A stretch of DNA of 64,000 bases, from positions 1 through 64,000 of the forward strand of contig NZ_JALHPR010000014.1 of NCBI RefSeq assembly GCF_022842375.1, in the 5' to 3' direction. Made by a program: the position numbers and the translations under genes. Every line of letters starts with the position of its first letter. Position 1 is the stretch's first letter. Below are positions 7,510 through 17,300 of the stretch, in pieces. The notes under the pieces were generated by a model. The model had not been told where the DNA came from, ran no database searches, and was given only the letters and a program-made list of their open reading frames with translations. The DNA is from Elioraea sp. GTDB lineage: Bacteria > Pseudomonadota > Alphaproteobacteria > Acetobacterales > Acetobacteraceae.

Positions 7510-9096
7510 ATGCGACGGGCACTTCTTTCGGGCGCGTTCCTCAGTGCGTTCGCGCTCGGCCTTGCCGCGCCAGCGGACGCCAACGTGTTCCGCTGGGCGA
7601 ATGACGGCGACGCCAACAGCATGGACAGCTACACGCGGCAGGAGACGTTCCTGCTGACCTTCACGCAGAACATGATGGAGCCGCTGGTCAGGCGTGACCG
7701 CAACCTGAAGGTCGAGCCCTCGCTCTCCGTCTCGTGGAGCCAGCCGGCGCCCGACGTCTGGCGCTTCGCCCTCCGCCCCAACGTGCGCTTCCATGACGGC
7801 TCGCCGTTCACCGCCGACGACGTGGTGTTCAGCTTCCAGCGCGCCACGGGGCCCGGGTCGAACATCGCCTCCTTCCTCGCCTCGGTGAAGGAGGTGCGGA
7901 AGGTCGACGATCTCACGGTCGAGTTCGTCACCCGCGTGCCGAACCCGATCTTCCTCGAGGAGATCACCTCCTGGCAGATCATGTCCAAGATCTGGGCCGA
8001 GAAGAACAACGCGGTGAACGCCGCGGAGCTGACACGGCGTGAGGAGAACTTCGCCACCCGCAATGCCAACGGCACGGGCCCGTTCCGCCTGGTCTCGCGC
8101 GAGCCCGATCGCCGCACGGTGCTCGAGCCGAACCCGGGCTGGTGGGACCGGGTGGAGCACAACCTCACCCGCGTCGAGTTCAACGTCATCAGCAACGATG
8201 CCACGCGCGTCGCCGCCCTGCTCTCGGGCGAGGTCGACATGATCTACACCGTGCCGCCGCAGGACATGGAGCGGATCGGCCGCGCGCCGGGGCTTCGCCT
8301 GCACCAGGGGCCGGAGCTGCGCACGATCTACCTCGGCATGGACCAGCTTCGGCCCGAGCTGCTGAAGTCGGACGTGAAGGGCAAGAACCCGTTCCAGGAC
8401 ATCCGCGTCCGCCGCGCCTTCTACCAGGCGATCGACATGCAGGCGATCGCGAGCCGGACGATGCGCGGCCAGTCGCGCAACACCGGGCTGCTGCTCGGGC
8501 CCGGTGTGAACGGGTTCAGCCAGGCCCTCGACCAGCGCCTGCCGTTCGACCCCGATGCCTCGCGCCGCCTGCTCACCGAGGCCGGCTACCCGCAGGGCTT
8601 CGGCGTGACGCTCGACTGCCCGAACGACCGCTACGTGAACGACGAGGCGATCTGCCAGGCCGTCACCTCCATGCTGGCGCGCGTGGGGGTTCGCGTGACG
8701 CTCGTGGCGCAGACGCGTGCGCGCTTCTTCGCCGAGGTGAATGGGCCCGGCTACAACACGTCGTTCTACATGCTCGGCTGGACGCCCAACACGTATGACG
8801 CGCACAACGTCCTCTACAACCTCGCGGGCTCGCGGGGCGACGGGCGGCGCGGCGTGTTCAACAACGGCGGCTATGCGAACCCGAAGCTCGATGAGCTGAT
8901 CGACCGCATCGCGATCGAGACCGACCAGGCGAAGCGCAACGCGCTGATCGCCGAGGGCCTGCAGATCGTGAAGGACGACGTCGCCTACATCCCGCTGCAC
9001 CAGCAGACGCTGGTGTGGGCGGCGAAGCAGAACATCGACCTCGCGCAGCTCGCCGACAACCAGTTCCCGCTGCGCTTCGTGCGGGTTCGCCAGTAG
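7510..9096 (+). CDS. ABC transporter substrate-binding protein, family 5 (peptide/nickel/opine type)
   Basis: A 528-residue periplasmic binding protein. An N-terminal signal peptide (RRALLSGAFLSAFALGLAAP, cleavage near ADA-N) is followed by the SBP_bac_5 fold. Landmarks are WRFALRPNVRFHDGSPFTADDVVFSF near residues 80-105, the NGTGPFRLV turn, and the C-terminal lobe with DIRVRRAFYQAIDMQAI. Ligand type (peptide, opine, sugar acid) cannot be read from sequence. No permease or ATPase genes adjoin it, so it is an orphan here. The ATG at 7510 is preferred over the upstream in-frame ATG at 7393 because it begins exactly at the signal peptide and has GGGAG upstream. Confidence 0.9.
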   Translation: MRRALLSGAFLSAFALGLAAPADANVFRWANDGDANSMDSYTRQETFLLTFTQNMMEPLVRRDRNLKVEPSLSVSWSQPAPDVWRFALRPNVRFHDGSPFTADDVVFSFQRATGPGSNIASFLASVKEVRKVDDLTVEFVTRVPNPIFLEEITSWQIMSKIWAEKNNAVNAAELTRREENFATRNANGTGPFRLVSREPDRRTVLEPNPGWWDRVEHNLTRVEFNVISNDATRVAALLSGEVDMIYTVPPQDMERIGRAPGLRLHQGPELRTIYLGMDQLRPELLKSDVKGKNPFQDIRVRRAFYQAIDMQAIASRTMRGQSRNTGLLLGPGVNGFSQALDQRLPFDPDASRRLLTEAGYPQGFGVTLDCPNDRYVNDEAICQAVTSMLARVGVRVTLVAQTRARFFAEVNGPGYNTSFYMLGWTPNTYDAHNVLYNLAGSRGDGRRGVFNNGGYANPKLDELIDRIAIETDQAKRNALIAEGLQIVKDDVAYIPLHQQTLVWAAKQNIDLAQLADNQFPLRFVRVRQ

Positions 9097-9104
9097 GGCA
9101 AAGC

Positions 9105-9133
9105 GGCGGCGCCTCCCACACGGGGGCGCCGCC
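9105..9133. terminator. Bidirectional hairpin between convergent genes
   Basis: GGCGGCGCC (9105-9113) pairs with GGCGCCGCC (9125-9133) around 11 bases in the 42-base gap between the convergent binding-protein and acetyltransferase genes. No good T-tract on either side, so it may depend on other factors. Confidence 0.45.
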
Positions 9134-9138
9134 TCGCG

Positions 9139-9588
9139 CTATAGCATCTTGTCGTAGGTGATCCACATCGTCCGCGTCGCCAGGCGGTCATACACGCCGC
9201 GGCCGCGGTAGTTGTCATCGGCCGTAATCCAGCGGATCACGCCCCAGCCCTTCTCGCGCCCGAGCGCTGCCACCGCTTCGATCAACGTATCGGCGATGCG
9301 CTGGCCACGCTGCGCGGGGTCGACGAACAGGTCATCGAGGAACCCGCCATAGCCGCCGCGCAAGGGCCGCGCATAGGGGCGGTAATGCGCAAGCCCCACG
9401 GGCTCCCCCGACGCACCGAGTGCCACGAGGCCGTTCACCTCGTGCGCAGGGTCCATCAGCCAGCCCCATACCGTGTCGCGCATCGCCTCGGTCTGCTCGA
9501 CCTTGTAGAACGCGGCATAGCCGGCATAGAGGCGCCCCCAGGCCGGCCGATGCTCCGGCGCGACCGGGACGACGGTGTTGGCGCTCAC
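9139..9588 (-). CDS. GNAT family N-acetyltransferase, last gene of the gcv operon
   Basis: A 149-residue acetyltransferase. The acetyl-CoA loop is visible as [16 protein letters not shown] (about residues 92-107), and the C-terminal motif-B region is [17 protein letters not shown]. It would transfer acetyl from acetyl-CoA to an amine; the acceptor is unknown. The start is the GTG at 9588, whose GTGA overlaps the gcvP stop (TGA 9587-9585), so translation is probably coupled. An upstream reading in this frame runs inside gcvP and is not coding. Being the distal gene of a glycine-riboswitch operon hints at a role with glycine, its derivatives or one-carbon units, but that is inference. Confidence 0.85.
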   Translation of the reverse strand: MSANTVVPVAPEHRPAWGRLYAGYAAFYKVEQTEAMRDTVWGWLMDPAHEVNGLVALGASGEPVGLAHYRPYARPLRGGYGGFLDDLFVDPAQRGQRIADTLIEAVAALGREKGWGVIRWITADDNYRGRGVYDRLATRTMWITYDKML

Positions 9589-12482
9589 TCCGCCGCCTCG
9601 GCGTAGCTCTCCATCGGCTCGCAGGTGCAGACGAGGTTGCGATCGCCATAGACGTTGTCGACGCGCTTGACGGGCGGCCAGTATTTCGCTGCCGCCACGA
9701 AGGGCAGCGGCATCGCCGCCACCTCGCGCGAGTAGGGGTGCGTCCACGTCTCGGCGGTGATTTCTTCTGCCGTGTGCGGCGCGTTCTTCAGCGGGTTGTC
9801 GCCGACCGGCCAGCGACGCTCCTCCACGGCCGCGATCTCGCTCCTGATCGCGATCATCGCGTCGCAGAACCGGTCGAGCTCGGACTTCGCCTCGCTCTCC
9901 GTCGGCTCGATCATCAGCGTGCCCGCGACGGGCCAGGACATGGTGGGCGCGTGAAACCCGTAGTCCTGCAGGCGCTTGGCGATGTCCTCCACCATCACGC
10001 CGGCCGAGGCCTGGAAGCCGCGGCAGTCGATGATGCACTCATGCGCCACGAACCCCTCTGCACCGCGATAGAGGATCGGGTAGTGGGGTGCCAGACGGTG
10101 CGCGATGTAGTTGGCGTTGAGGATCGCGACCTCGGTCGCCTCGCGCACGCCGGCCTCGCCCATCATCGCGATATAGGCGTAGGGGATCGGCAGGATTCCG
10201 GCGCTGCCCCAGGGTGCGCTCGCCACCGGGCCGGGGCCTGTCGCGGGCCCGGCACCCTCGACCAGCGGGTGGTTCGGCAGGAACGGTGCGAGATGCGCCG
10301 CGACCCCGATCGGCCCGACGCCGGGGCCACCGCCGCCGTGGGGGATGCAGAACGTCTTGTGCAGGTTGAGGTGGCACACGTCGGCACCGATCGCCGCAGG
10401 GCTGGTCAGCCCCACCTGCGCGTTCATGTTGGCGCCATCCATGTAGACCTGGCCGCCTTGGGCGTGGACGATCGCGCAGATCTCGGCGATGCCCTCCTCG
10501 AACACGCCGTGCGTCGAGGGGTAGGTGACCATCAGCGCCGCGAGCTTCACCGCGTTCGCCTCGGCCTTCGCGCGCAGATCGGCGATGTCGACGTTGCCGT
10601 CCTTGTCGCAGGCCACCGCGACGACGCGGAAGCCGGCCATGACGGCCGACGCCGGGTTGGTGCCGTGCGCCGAGGTGGGGATGAGGCAGATGTCGCGATG
10701 GGTGTCGCCGCGGCTCTCATGCCAGCCGCGGATGGCGAGCAACCCCGCATACTCGCCCGCGCTGCCAGCGTTGGGCTGGAGCGAGACGGCGGCGAAGCCG
10801 GTCGCCGCACACAGCCACTGTTCCAGCCGCGTGATGAGCGTGCGGTAGCCCTGCGCCTGGTCGGCCGGTGCGAAGGGGTGGATGCCGCCGAAGCCCGGCA
10901 GCGTCACCGGGATCATCTCGGCCGTTGCGTTCAGCTTCATCGTGCAGGAGCCGAGCGGGATCATGGAGCGGTTCAGCGCCACGTCCTTGTCCTCGAGCCG
11001 CTTGAGGTAGCGCAGCATCTCATGCTCGGCGTGGTGCGAGGAGAACACCGCCTGGCGGAGGAAGCCGCTGCTGCGTGAGAGCGTGCCCGGGATCGAGGCG
11101 GGGGCCGAGGGCATCACGGCAGGTGCTGCACCGCCCGAGGCTTCGGCGAGGGCGGCGACCAGCGCGTCGATGTCGGCCCGCGTCACCGTCTCGTCCATCG
11201 CGATGCCGACATCGGTGGCCGACACACGGCGGAGATTCATGCCCTTCGCGAGCGCCGCCGCCATCACCGCATCGGCCTTCGCACCGCAGTCGAGCGTGAC
11301 GGTATCGAAGAAGGCCGCGTGCCGCGGGGCGAAGCCCAGGCCGCGTGCCGCATCTGCGACGAGGCGCGCGGCGAGGTTGCAGCGTTTCGCGATGCGAACG
11401 AGGCCCTCGGGCCCGTGCCACACCGCGTACATCCCCGCCATGACCGCGAGCAGCACCTGCGCGGTGCAGATGTTCGACGTCGCCTTCTCGCGGCGGATGT
11501 GCTGCTCGCGCGTCTGCAGCGCGAGCCTGAGCGCGGGCCGCCCGGCGGCATCGACGGATACGCCCACGAGGCGGCCGGGCATCTGCCGCTTGAACGCATC
11601 GCGCGTGGCGAAGAACGCCGCGTGCGGCCCGCCATAGCCGAACGGCACGCCGAAGCGCTGGGCCGAGCCGACGACGACGTCCGCCCCCATCTCGCCGGGC
11701 GGCTTCATGAGCGTGAGCGACAGCAGGTCGGCCGCGACGATCGCCATCGCGCCCGCGCCCTTGGCAGCGGCGAGAACCGCCGTGAGGTCGCGGATCTCGC
11801 CGGTCGTCGAGGGGTTCTGCACGAGCATGCCGAAGGGCTTCCCGGCGCACGCCTCGGCAAGCCCGGCGAAGCCAACGCGACGCACCGTGACGCCGAGCGG
11901 CCGCGCGCGGGTTTCCACCACCGCGAGCGTCTGCGGATGGCAGTCATCGGCGACGAGGAAGAGTTTGCTCGACCCCTTCTGCGCGTGCAGCGCGAGCGAC
12001 ATCGCCTCCGCCGCCGCCGTGCCCTCGTCGAGCAGCGAGGCGTTGGCGATTTCCATGCCGGTGAGGTCGGTGATCACGGTCTGGTAGTTCAGCAGCGCCT
12101 CGAGGCGGCCCTGCGCGATCTCCGCCTGGTAGGGCGTGTAGGCGGTGTACCAGCCGGGGTTCTCGAGAACGTTGCGGAGGATGACGGGCGGCACATGCGT
12201 GCCGTGATAGCCAAGCCCGATCAGGCTGCGGATGTCGCTGCGGTTCTCGGCCGCCAGCGCGGCGAGCTCGGCCAGCACCTCTGCCTCGCTGCGCGCGGGC
12301 GGGATCGCCATCGCCGCGTGGGTGCGGATCGAGGCCGGAACGGTTTTCGACACGAGCGCGGCGCGGTCAGCGAGGCCGAGGGTGGCGAGCATCGCTGCCT
12401 GCTCGGCGCCCGAGGGTGCGATGTGGCGGGAGACGAACCCGTCATGGGCGGAGAGGCTCTCGAATTCTGCGAAGGCGTTCAT
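9585..12482 (-). CDS. gcvP: Glycine dehydrogenase (decarboxylating), P protein, single chain
   Basis: A 965-residue PLP enzyme that decarboxylates glycine and passes the aminomethyl group to the lipoyl arm of GcvH. Both halves of the fused P1/P2 architecture are present. The PLP lysine is in [16 protein letters not shown] in the second half, and the N-terminus has the typical FVSRHIAPS and [10 protein letters not shown] stretches. Length matches the homodimeric bacterial and mitochondrial type. The ATG at 12482 is chosen because GGGAGAG precedes it and it matches the family N-terminus; 14 bases separate it from gcvH. It overlaps the acetyltransferase start by 4 bases. Confidence 0.98.
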   Translation of the reverse strand: MNAFAEFESLSAHDGFVSRHIAPSGAEQAAMLATLGLADRAALVSKTVPASIRTHAAMAIPPARSEAEVLAELAALAAENRSDIRSLIGLGYHGTHVPPVILRNVLENPGWYTAYTPYQAEIAQGRLEALLNYQTVITDLTGMEIANASLLDEGTAAAEAMSLALHAQKGSSKLFLVADDCHPQTLAVVETRARPLGVTVRRVGFAGLAEACAGKPFGMLVQNPSTTGEIRDLTAVLAAAKGAGAMAIVAADLLSLTLMKPPGEMGADVVVGSAQRFGVPFGYGGPHAAFFATRDAFKRQMPGRLVGVSVDAAGRPALRLALQTREQHIRREKATSNICTAQVLLAVMAGMYAVWHGPEGLVRIAKRCNLAARLVADAARGLGFAPRHAAFFDTVTLDCGAKADAVMAAALAKGMNLRRVSATDVGIAMDETVTRADIDALVAALAEASGGAAPAVMPSAPASIPGTLSRSSGFLRQAVFSSHHAEHEMLRYLKRLEDKDVALNRSMIPLGSCTMKLNATAEMIPVTLPGFGGIHPFAPADQAQGYRTLITRLEQWLCAATGFAAVSLQPNAGSAGEYAGLLAIRGWHESRGDTHRDICLIPTSAHGTNPASAVMAGFRVVAVACDKDGNVDIADLRAKAEANAVKLAALMVTYPSTHGVFEEGIAEICAIVHAQGGQVYMDGANMNAQVGLTSPAAIGADVCHLNLHKTFCIPHGGGGPGVGPIGVAAHLAPFLPNHPLVEGAGPATGPGPVASAPWGSAGILPIPYAYIAMMGEAGVREATEVAILNANYIAHRLAPHYPILYRGAEGFVAHECIIDCRGFQASAGVMVEDIAKRLQDYGFHAPTMSWPVAGTLMIEPTESEAKSELDRFCDAMIAIRSEIAAVEERRWPVGDNPLKNAPHTAEEITAETWTHPYSREVAAMPLPFVAAAKYWPPVKRVDNVYGDRNLVCTCEPMESYAEAAE

Positions 12483-12496
12483 GGCGTCTCTCCCGT

Positions 12497-12871
12497 TCAC
12501 AGCGTCTCGAGGAAGGCGGCGTAGGCGGCCTCGTCCATCAGGGCTTCCGGCTCCGCTCCGTCCTTCGGCTCGATGCGGAAGAACCAGCCATCGCCCAACG
12601 GCTCTGCGTTCACCAGGCCTGGGTTGTCGGTCAGCCCCGCGTTCACCTCGACGATGCGGCCGGCGAGCGGGGCGTAGATGTCGGACGCCGCCTTCACGCT
12701 CTCGACCACCGCGCAGGCCTCGCCCGCCTCGACCTCGCGCCCAACCTCGGGGAGCTCGACGAATACGATATCGCCGAGCGCGGTCTGCGCATGGTCGGAG
12801 ATGCCGATGGTCGCGACATCGCCTTCGAAGCGCACCCACTCATGGTCCTTGGAGAAACGGATCTCGCTCAT
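12497..12871 (-). CDS. gcvH: Glycine cleavage system H protein
   Basis: A 124-residue lipoyl carrier. The attachment lysine is Lys60 in [14 protein letters not shown], and the family ending with a WFFRIEP stretch is present. It shuttles the aminomethyl group from GcvP to GcvT. CAGGAG lies upstream of the ATG. It is 16 bases after gcvT and 14 before gcvP in the riboswitch-controlled operon. Confidence 0.98.
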   Translation of the reverse strand: MSEIRFSKDHEWVRFEGDVATIGISDHAQTALGDIVFVELPEVGREVEAGEACAVVESVKAASDIYAPLAGRIVEVNAGLTDNPGLVNAEPLGDGWFFRIEPKDGAEPEALMDEAAYAAFLETL

Positions 12872-12887
12872 TCGGGTGGCTCCTGGT

Positions 12888-14006
12888 TCAGCGCTTGTAG
12901 CGGTGCGGGACGAAGGGCGTGGAAGTGACTCGGGCGGGCAACGGCTTGCCGCGCACCATCAACTCGATGGCCGTGCCATCGGCGGCAAAGGGGGTGGCGA
13001 CATAGCCCATGGCAATGGGGGCGGCGAGTGTCGGGCCGAACCCGCCTGACGTGACCTCACCGATCGGCCTGCCATCGGCGGCGATGATCGTCGTGTGCGC
13101 GCGGGCAGGCGCGCGGCCATCGGGGCGGATGCCGACGCGAAGCCGCTTCGGGCCCGATTCGAGCTCCGCGCGGATGCGCTCAGCCCCGGCGAAATTCCAC
13201 TCGCTTCGCCGCCGCTTGCCGATGGTCCACACCAGCGCTGCCTCGACCGGGCTCGTCGTCGTGTCGATATCGTTGCCGTAGAGGCACAATCCGGCCTCGA
13301 GACGAAGGCTGTCGCGCGCGCCAAGCCCGGCGGGGGCGACGTCGGCATCGGCCAGCAGGGCCTTGGCCAGCGCCTCGGCCTTGTCGGCGGCGACCGAGAT
13401 CTCGAACCCATCCTCGCCACTGTAGCCCGAGCGCGAGGCGAGCACGGGGATACCGGCAACCGTGGTCTCGACGATGCCCATGAAGGGGAGCGACGCTGCC
13501 TCCACGCCGCCCATGCGTGCCATCACGCCCTCGGCCGCGGGGCCCTGCAACGCGAGCAGCGCCCGATCCTCCCACCGTTCGAGCCTGACGCCGCCTGGCA
13601 TGTGCGCGGCGATGTGGGCGAAGTCGGCATCCTTGCAGGCGGCGTTGACCACGAGAAACAGGTGATCGCCGCGGTTGGCGACCATGAAATCGTCGAGGAT
13701 GCCGCCCTCGGGCGAGGTCAGCAGGGCGTATTTCTGTCGCCCGGGCTTCAGGATCTGCACATCGGCCGCCGTCAGCGCCTCGAGGGCCGCGGCAGCGCCC
13801 TCGCCGCGCAGAACGCCCTGGCCCATGTGGCTGACATCGAACAGCGCCGCCTTGTCGCGGCAGGCGGCATGCTCGGCCATGATGCCGGCCGGGTACTGCA
13901 CCGGCATGGCGTAGCCAGCGAAGGGCACCATCCGCGCGCCGAGCGAACGGTGAAGGGCATCCAGCGGCGTGGTGTTCAACTGGCCGTTCACAGAATGGTC
14001 TGTCAC
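12888..14006 (-). CDS. gcvT: Aminomethyltransferase, glycine cleavage T protein
   Basis: A 372-residue folate-binding enzyme that transfers the methylene group to tetrahydrofolate and releases ammonia. The N-terminal region has LHRSLGARMVPFAGYAMPVQ and FDVSHMGQ, and the middle has the SGYSGEDGFEI stretch, all diagnostic. The GTG at 14006 gives the normal family length and follows a G-rich ribosome site; no ATG is suitably placed. First gene of the operon, 54 bases downstream of the riboswitch. Confidence 0.96.
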   Translation of the reverse strand: MTDHSVNGQLNTTPLDALHRSLGARMVPFAGYAMPVQYPAGIMAEHAACRDKAALFDVSHMGQGVLRGEGAAAALEALTAADVQILKPGRQKYALLTSPEGGILDDFMVANRGDHLFLVVNAACKDADFAHIAAHMPGGVRLERWEDRALLALQGPAAEGVMARMGGVEAASLPFMGIVETTVAGIPVLASRSGYSGEDGFEISVAADKAEALAKALLADADVAPAGLGARDSLRLEAGLCLYGNDIDTTTSPVEAALVWTIGKRRRSEWNFAGAERIRAELESGPKRLRVGIRPDGRAPARAHTTIIAADGRPIGEVTSGGFGPTLAAPIAMGYVATPFAADGTAIELMVRGKPLPARVTSTPFVPHRYKR

Positions 14007-14059
14007 GAAACCCCCGAGGACATGGTCGCTTCCCCCGGCACGACGCCGGCGGCACGACC

Positions 14060-14262
14060 CCCCTCTGTCCCGTGACCTGAGAGATTCGGGCGCCTGATGG
14101 CCTGCGCCCTTACTCCGTCGGTGCGACACCGCAAACGCTGGTGCCGGCTTTCCAGAGATTCGTCACCCCGAAGCGGTCCTTTGTGCCTGAGCGTTTCCGG
14201 GGGCCGGTTGCGCCTTCGGCGGCAAGGGCGGGCATCGCTGCCGTTCCTCGCTCTCTCCCGCA
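14060..14262 (-). ncRNA. Tandem glycine riboswitch controlling gcvTHP
   Basis: The gcvT leader, read on the minus strand, holds two glycine aptamers in series. Aptamer 1 begins with GGGAGAG at about 14259, has the core GCCGAAGGCGCAA, and closes with CGCTCAGGCACAAAGGACCG. Aptamer 2 begins with ACGAATCTCTGG and has the core GCACCGACGGAGTAAG. It closes with ATCTCTCAGGTCACGGGACAG, with CAGAGG ending near 14061. These are the conserved glycine aptamer cores (SCCGAAGG-type loop and CTCAGG...GGACAG closure). Binding glycine normally turns gcv operons on. No rho-independent terminator is obvious between aptamer 2 and gcvT, so control of initiation or of another termination mode is possible. Confidence 0.92.
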
Positions 14263-14312
14263 CGGGGGGGTTTGAACCCGTCGTATGTGCACCAATGGCC
14301 CAGGTTGTTCAA

Positions 14313-14351
14313 GGGGCCGGTTCAAGCGGCGTCTTTGCCTGAACCGGCCCC
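14313..14351 (-). terminator. Strong hairpin terminator behind the RTX propeller gene
   Basis: A perfect 12-bp stem, GGGGCCGGTTCA (14313-14324) with TGAACCGGCCCC (14340-14351), on a 15-base loop, starting 13 bases past the stop of the minus-strand 1575-codon gene. Only a weak TTGAAC tail follows on the minus strand. It also insulates that gene from the downstream gcv leader. Confidence 0.65.
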
Positions 14352-14364
14352 GGTCATCGATGGC

Positions 14365-17300
14365 TCATACGAACGCATAGTCCTCCGCCACCAGGGCCGT
14401 GACGGCGGCACCGCCGGCCAGCAGCATGAACGACGCCTCTCCCGCCGCGCCGGAGGCGAGCCAGAGGCCGCCGCCGAGGTGGTTGAGCGCGGCGCCCGCC
14501 CCGAAGCCGGCGAGTTCGAGCTGATCGCCCCCCTCGTCGCCCGCACCCGCGAAGTCGAGGATGACGTCGCCCTGCCCGGTGGTGGCGGAGAGCACGAACA
14601 CGTCATCGCCCTCCCCGCCCGACAGCAGGTCACGCCCGCGGCCGGCCACCAGCCGGTCATCACCCTCGCCCCCGAAGGCGGTGAGGTTCATCCGCCCGTC
14701 GGCGATGATGACGTCATCCCCCGCCCCGGCCTCGACCGTGACGGTGGAGAAGCGCCCGTCATAGCGGCCGTTCCAGAACGAGCCGTTCGCCGGCGCAGCG
14801 TTGTCGGCCAGAAGCAGGTCATCGAGCCCCGAGGCCCCGACGGTGCCGAGCGTGATCACGTCATCCCCCGCACCGGTCTTGATGACCGTCACGTTCGACC
14901 AATCGCTCGTGTTGCTGTGCAGCAGCACCGTCACGTCATCGTCGCCTGCCGCCGTCTCGATTTCCCCGCGCTTGGCGCCGACAACGGTGAGCGTGAGGTC
15001 GGTGTTGCCGGCGTCGGCGAGGTCGAGGCGCACATCGACGAAGTTGGCGACGAGCAGGTGATCGCCCCAGGCGGCGTCGAACCCGTCGAGGGCGAGGTTC
15101 TTGAGCCCGTTCCACACCCCCTCGTTCTCGATCCTCGCCCAGGTGGTGCCGCCGAGGGTGATCGGCGCGGTCTCGACGGCGCCGAGTGCTGCCGGGTCGA
15201 GCAGCGCACCGCCCTGCAACGTCCCGGGCGGCGTGCCGCCGCCCTCCTGGCTCACCTTCAGCGCAGCGGTCGAGACGGGGGCGACCGTGACGCCCGCCCC
15301 GGTGCGGATGTTGAAGCTCGCCGCGTCATCGGCGTCGATGCCGGCATAGGCCTGGCCCGCGCCATCGCGGAAGGCCCCTTCCGTGATGCTGATGGCGTAG
15401 CGCGTCACCGGCCCGAGCACCTCGGGGAGGGTGAGCGTCACCACCCTGCCATTGATCGCCACGAGGGACGCATCCGTCACGTCGACCGTGATGGAGGCCG
15501 ACGGGTCATCGAGATTGGCGAGCGTGATCGTGCCCTCGCCGCGCATGACCGCCTCGGTGAAGGTGAGCGTGATCGGGCCGTTGCGCACCACGCCCGTTGC
15601 GTTGTCGTAAGGCTCCGCCGTCACGAGCCAGGGCGCGGCATCGGCGGGGAACTGCACCATGGCGGGCGTCGTGGTCAGCCCCTCCGTCACGTAGCCGAGA
15701 CGGCCATCGCTGTTGGCGCCGAAAGTGAACATGCGGCCATCGGCGGCGCGCGCCATCACGTGGTTCGGCCCCGTCGCGATCTCGACGATGAAGGCGGCAT
15801 CGAGGGCGGCGATCTTGGTCGGGTGGAACGAAGCATCGCTCTCCGCTGCCTGGTCGCCGTCGAGCCCGCCGGTCGGGCCCTCGTCATTCGGGCCCCAGGC
15901 GTAGACATCGCCATCTTCCGTCAGCGCGACGGCCCAGCGTGCGCCCCCCTTCACATCGACGACGTTGCCCGGAAGCCCGGTGAGCTCGACCGGCACGAGC
16001 ACGTTGGCGGACGCGGGGTCAAAGGTGCCGTCGCCGTTGTCGGTGCCCTGCAGGAGCTGGCCGAAGCGGCCCTCGCCCCAGCCGAACACGCGCCCATCGG
16101 CGGTGATGGCGTAGGAGGTGAGCGTCGATGCGCTGATCGACACCACGTTGTCGGGCAGCCCCTCGACCTTCACCGGCGTGGTGACGCGAGTCAGCGGCGC
16201 GCCCGATCCAGAGAGCGCATCGGGAGAGCCGAGCTGCCCCTGCCGGTTCGCACCCCAGGCAAGGACCTCGCCATCCGCCGTCAGCGCCAGCGTGTGGGAC
16301 GTGCCGGTGGCGATGGCGACGATCGTTTTGCCAGCCAGCACCTCCACCCGCGCAGGCTCGAGCCTGTTCGTCAGGTCGCCCATGCCGAGCTGGCCGTTGC
16401 TGTTCTGCCCCCAGGCGTAGAGAGCGCCGGTGTCGGTGATGGCGTAGGACGCACCGTTGCCGTGGGTGGCGACGACAACGGTCTCATCCGCCAGCGCCTC
16501 GACCCGTGTGGCGACCGTGCGGTTCTCCTGGTCGCCATGCCCGAGGCGGCCGAAATTGCCGAAGCCCCAGGTATAGAGAGCGCCATCGGCGGTCAGCAGG
16601 CTGCCATGCACCAGGCCCGCTGACACCGAAACGATCTCGCCCTCGAAGCCGTCCGGCAGCGCGATGGGCACGGGGGCGGGAATGTCGAAGCCTTCCTCGC
16701 GGAGCGAGAGCTGCGCCTCGATGTTCTCCCCGGCCGCATAGACGACGCCGTCCTTGAGGAAGAGCGAGAAATGGTTGCCAGCACCCAGCGCGGTGTTCGA
16801 TGCAGCGACCGGCCCCTCGAAGAACTCGACCGCGCGGGGGCGATGGAGCGTATCGGGTGTGTCGACCGCGGAGGCGAGGATTGTCGTCTCGTCAGCGGAA
16901 TAGAGCCCGTCGCCGTTGCGGTCCTCGAGTGCGACGACGAAGCGCTGGCCGGGCGCAGCCCCGTTCGATGTCAGAACGATGTTGCCCAGCCCGTCGCCGG
17001 CCACGGCGAAGCCGGCGAAGGGCGTGAACCCCTCCGGCAGCAGCGTCGAGTTCCAAAGCTCGACCGATTCCCGGGCCTGGTCGATCGCACCGGAGCCGTC
17101 GAGATCGGTGAGGCCGTACAGGCTCCACGACGTGCGGGCACTGTCGAGCCATTCCCATACCAGGAGCGTCCCGCCATCCTGGCCGAGGGCGAAGTCGAGC
17201 GGCGCGCCGAAGGCGGTTTCCTTCACGGCAAAGGCCGTCACCTCGGTCGCCGCCTCGATCATGCCGCTTCCGTCACGATCCTCGATCCGCCAGATCGTGT

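Noticed and set aside
6991-9000. 669-codon minus-strand frame opposite the solute-binding protein
   Set aside because: Antisense shadow; the plus strand encodes a clear SBP_bac_5 protein with signal peptide.
9420-11078. 552-codon plus-strand frame opposite gcvP
   Set aside because: Antisense shadow of gcvP, low-complexity Arg/Ala/His-rich, no domains.
14272-16623. 783-codon plus-strand frame opposite the RTX propeller gene
   Set aside because: Mirrors the Gly/Asp repeats of the minus-strand protein; no start site or domain.
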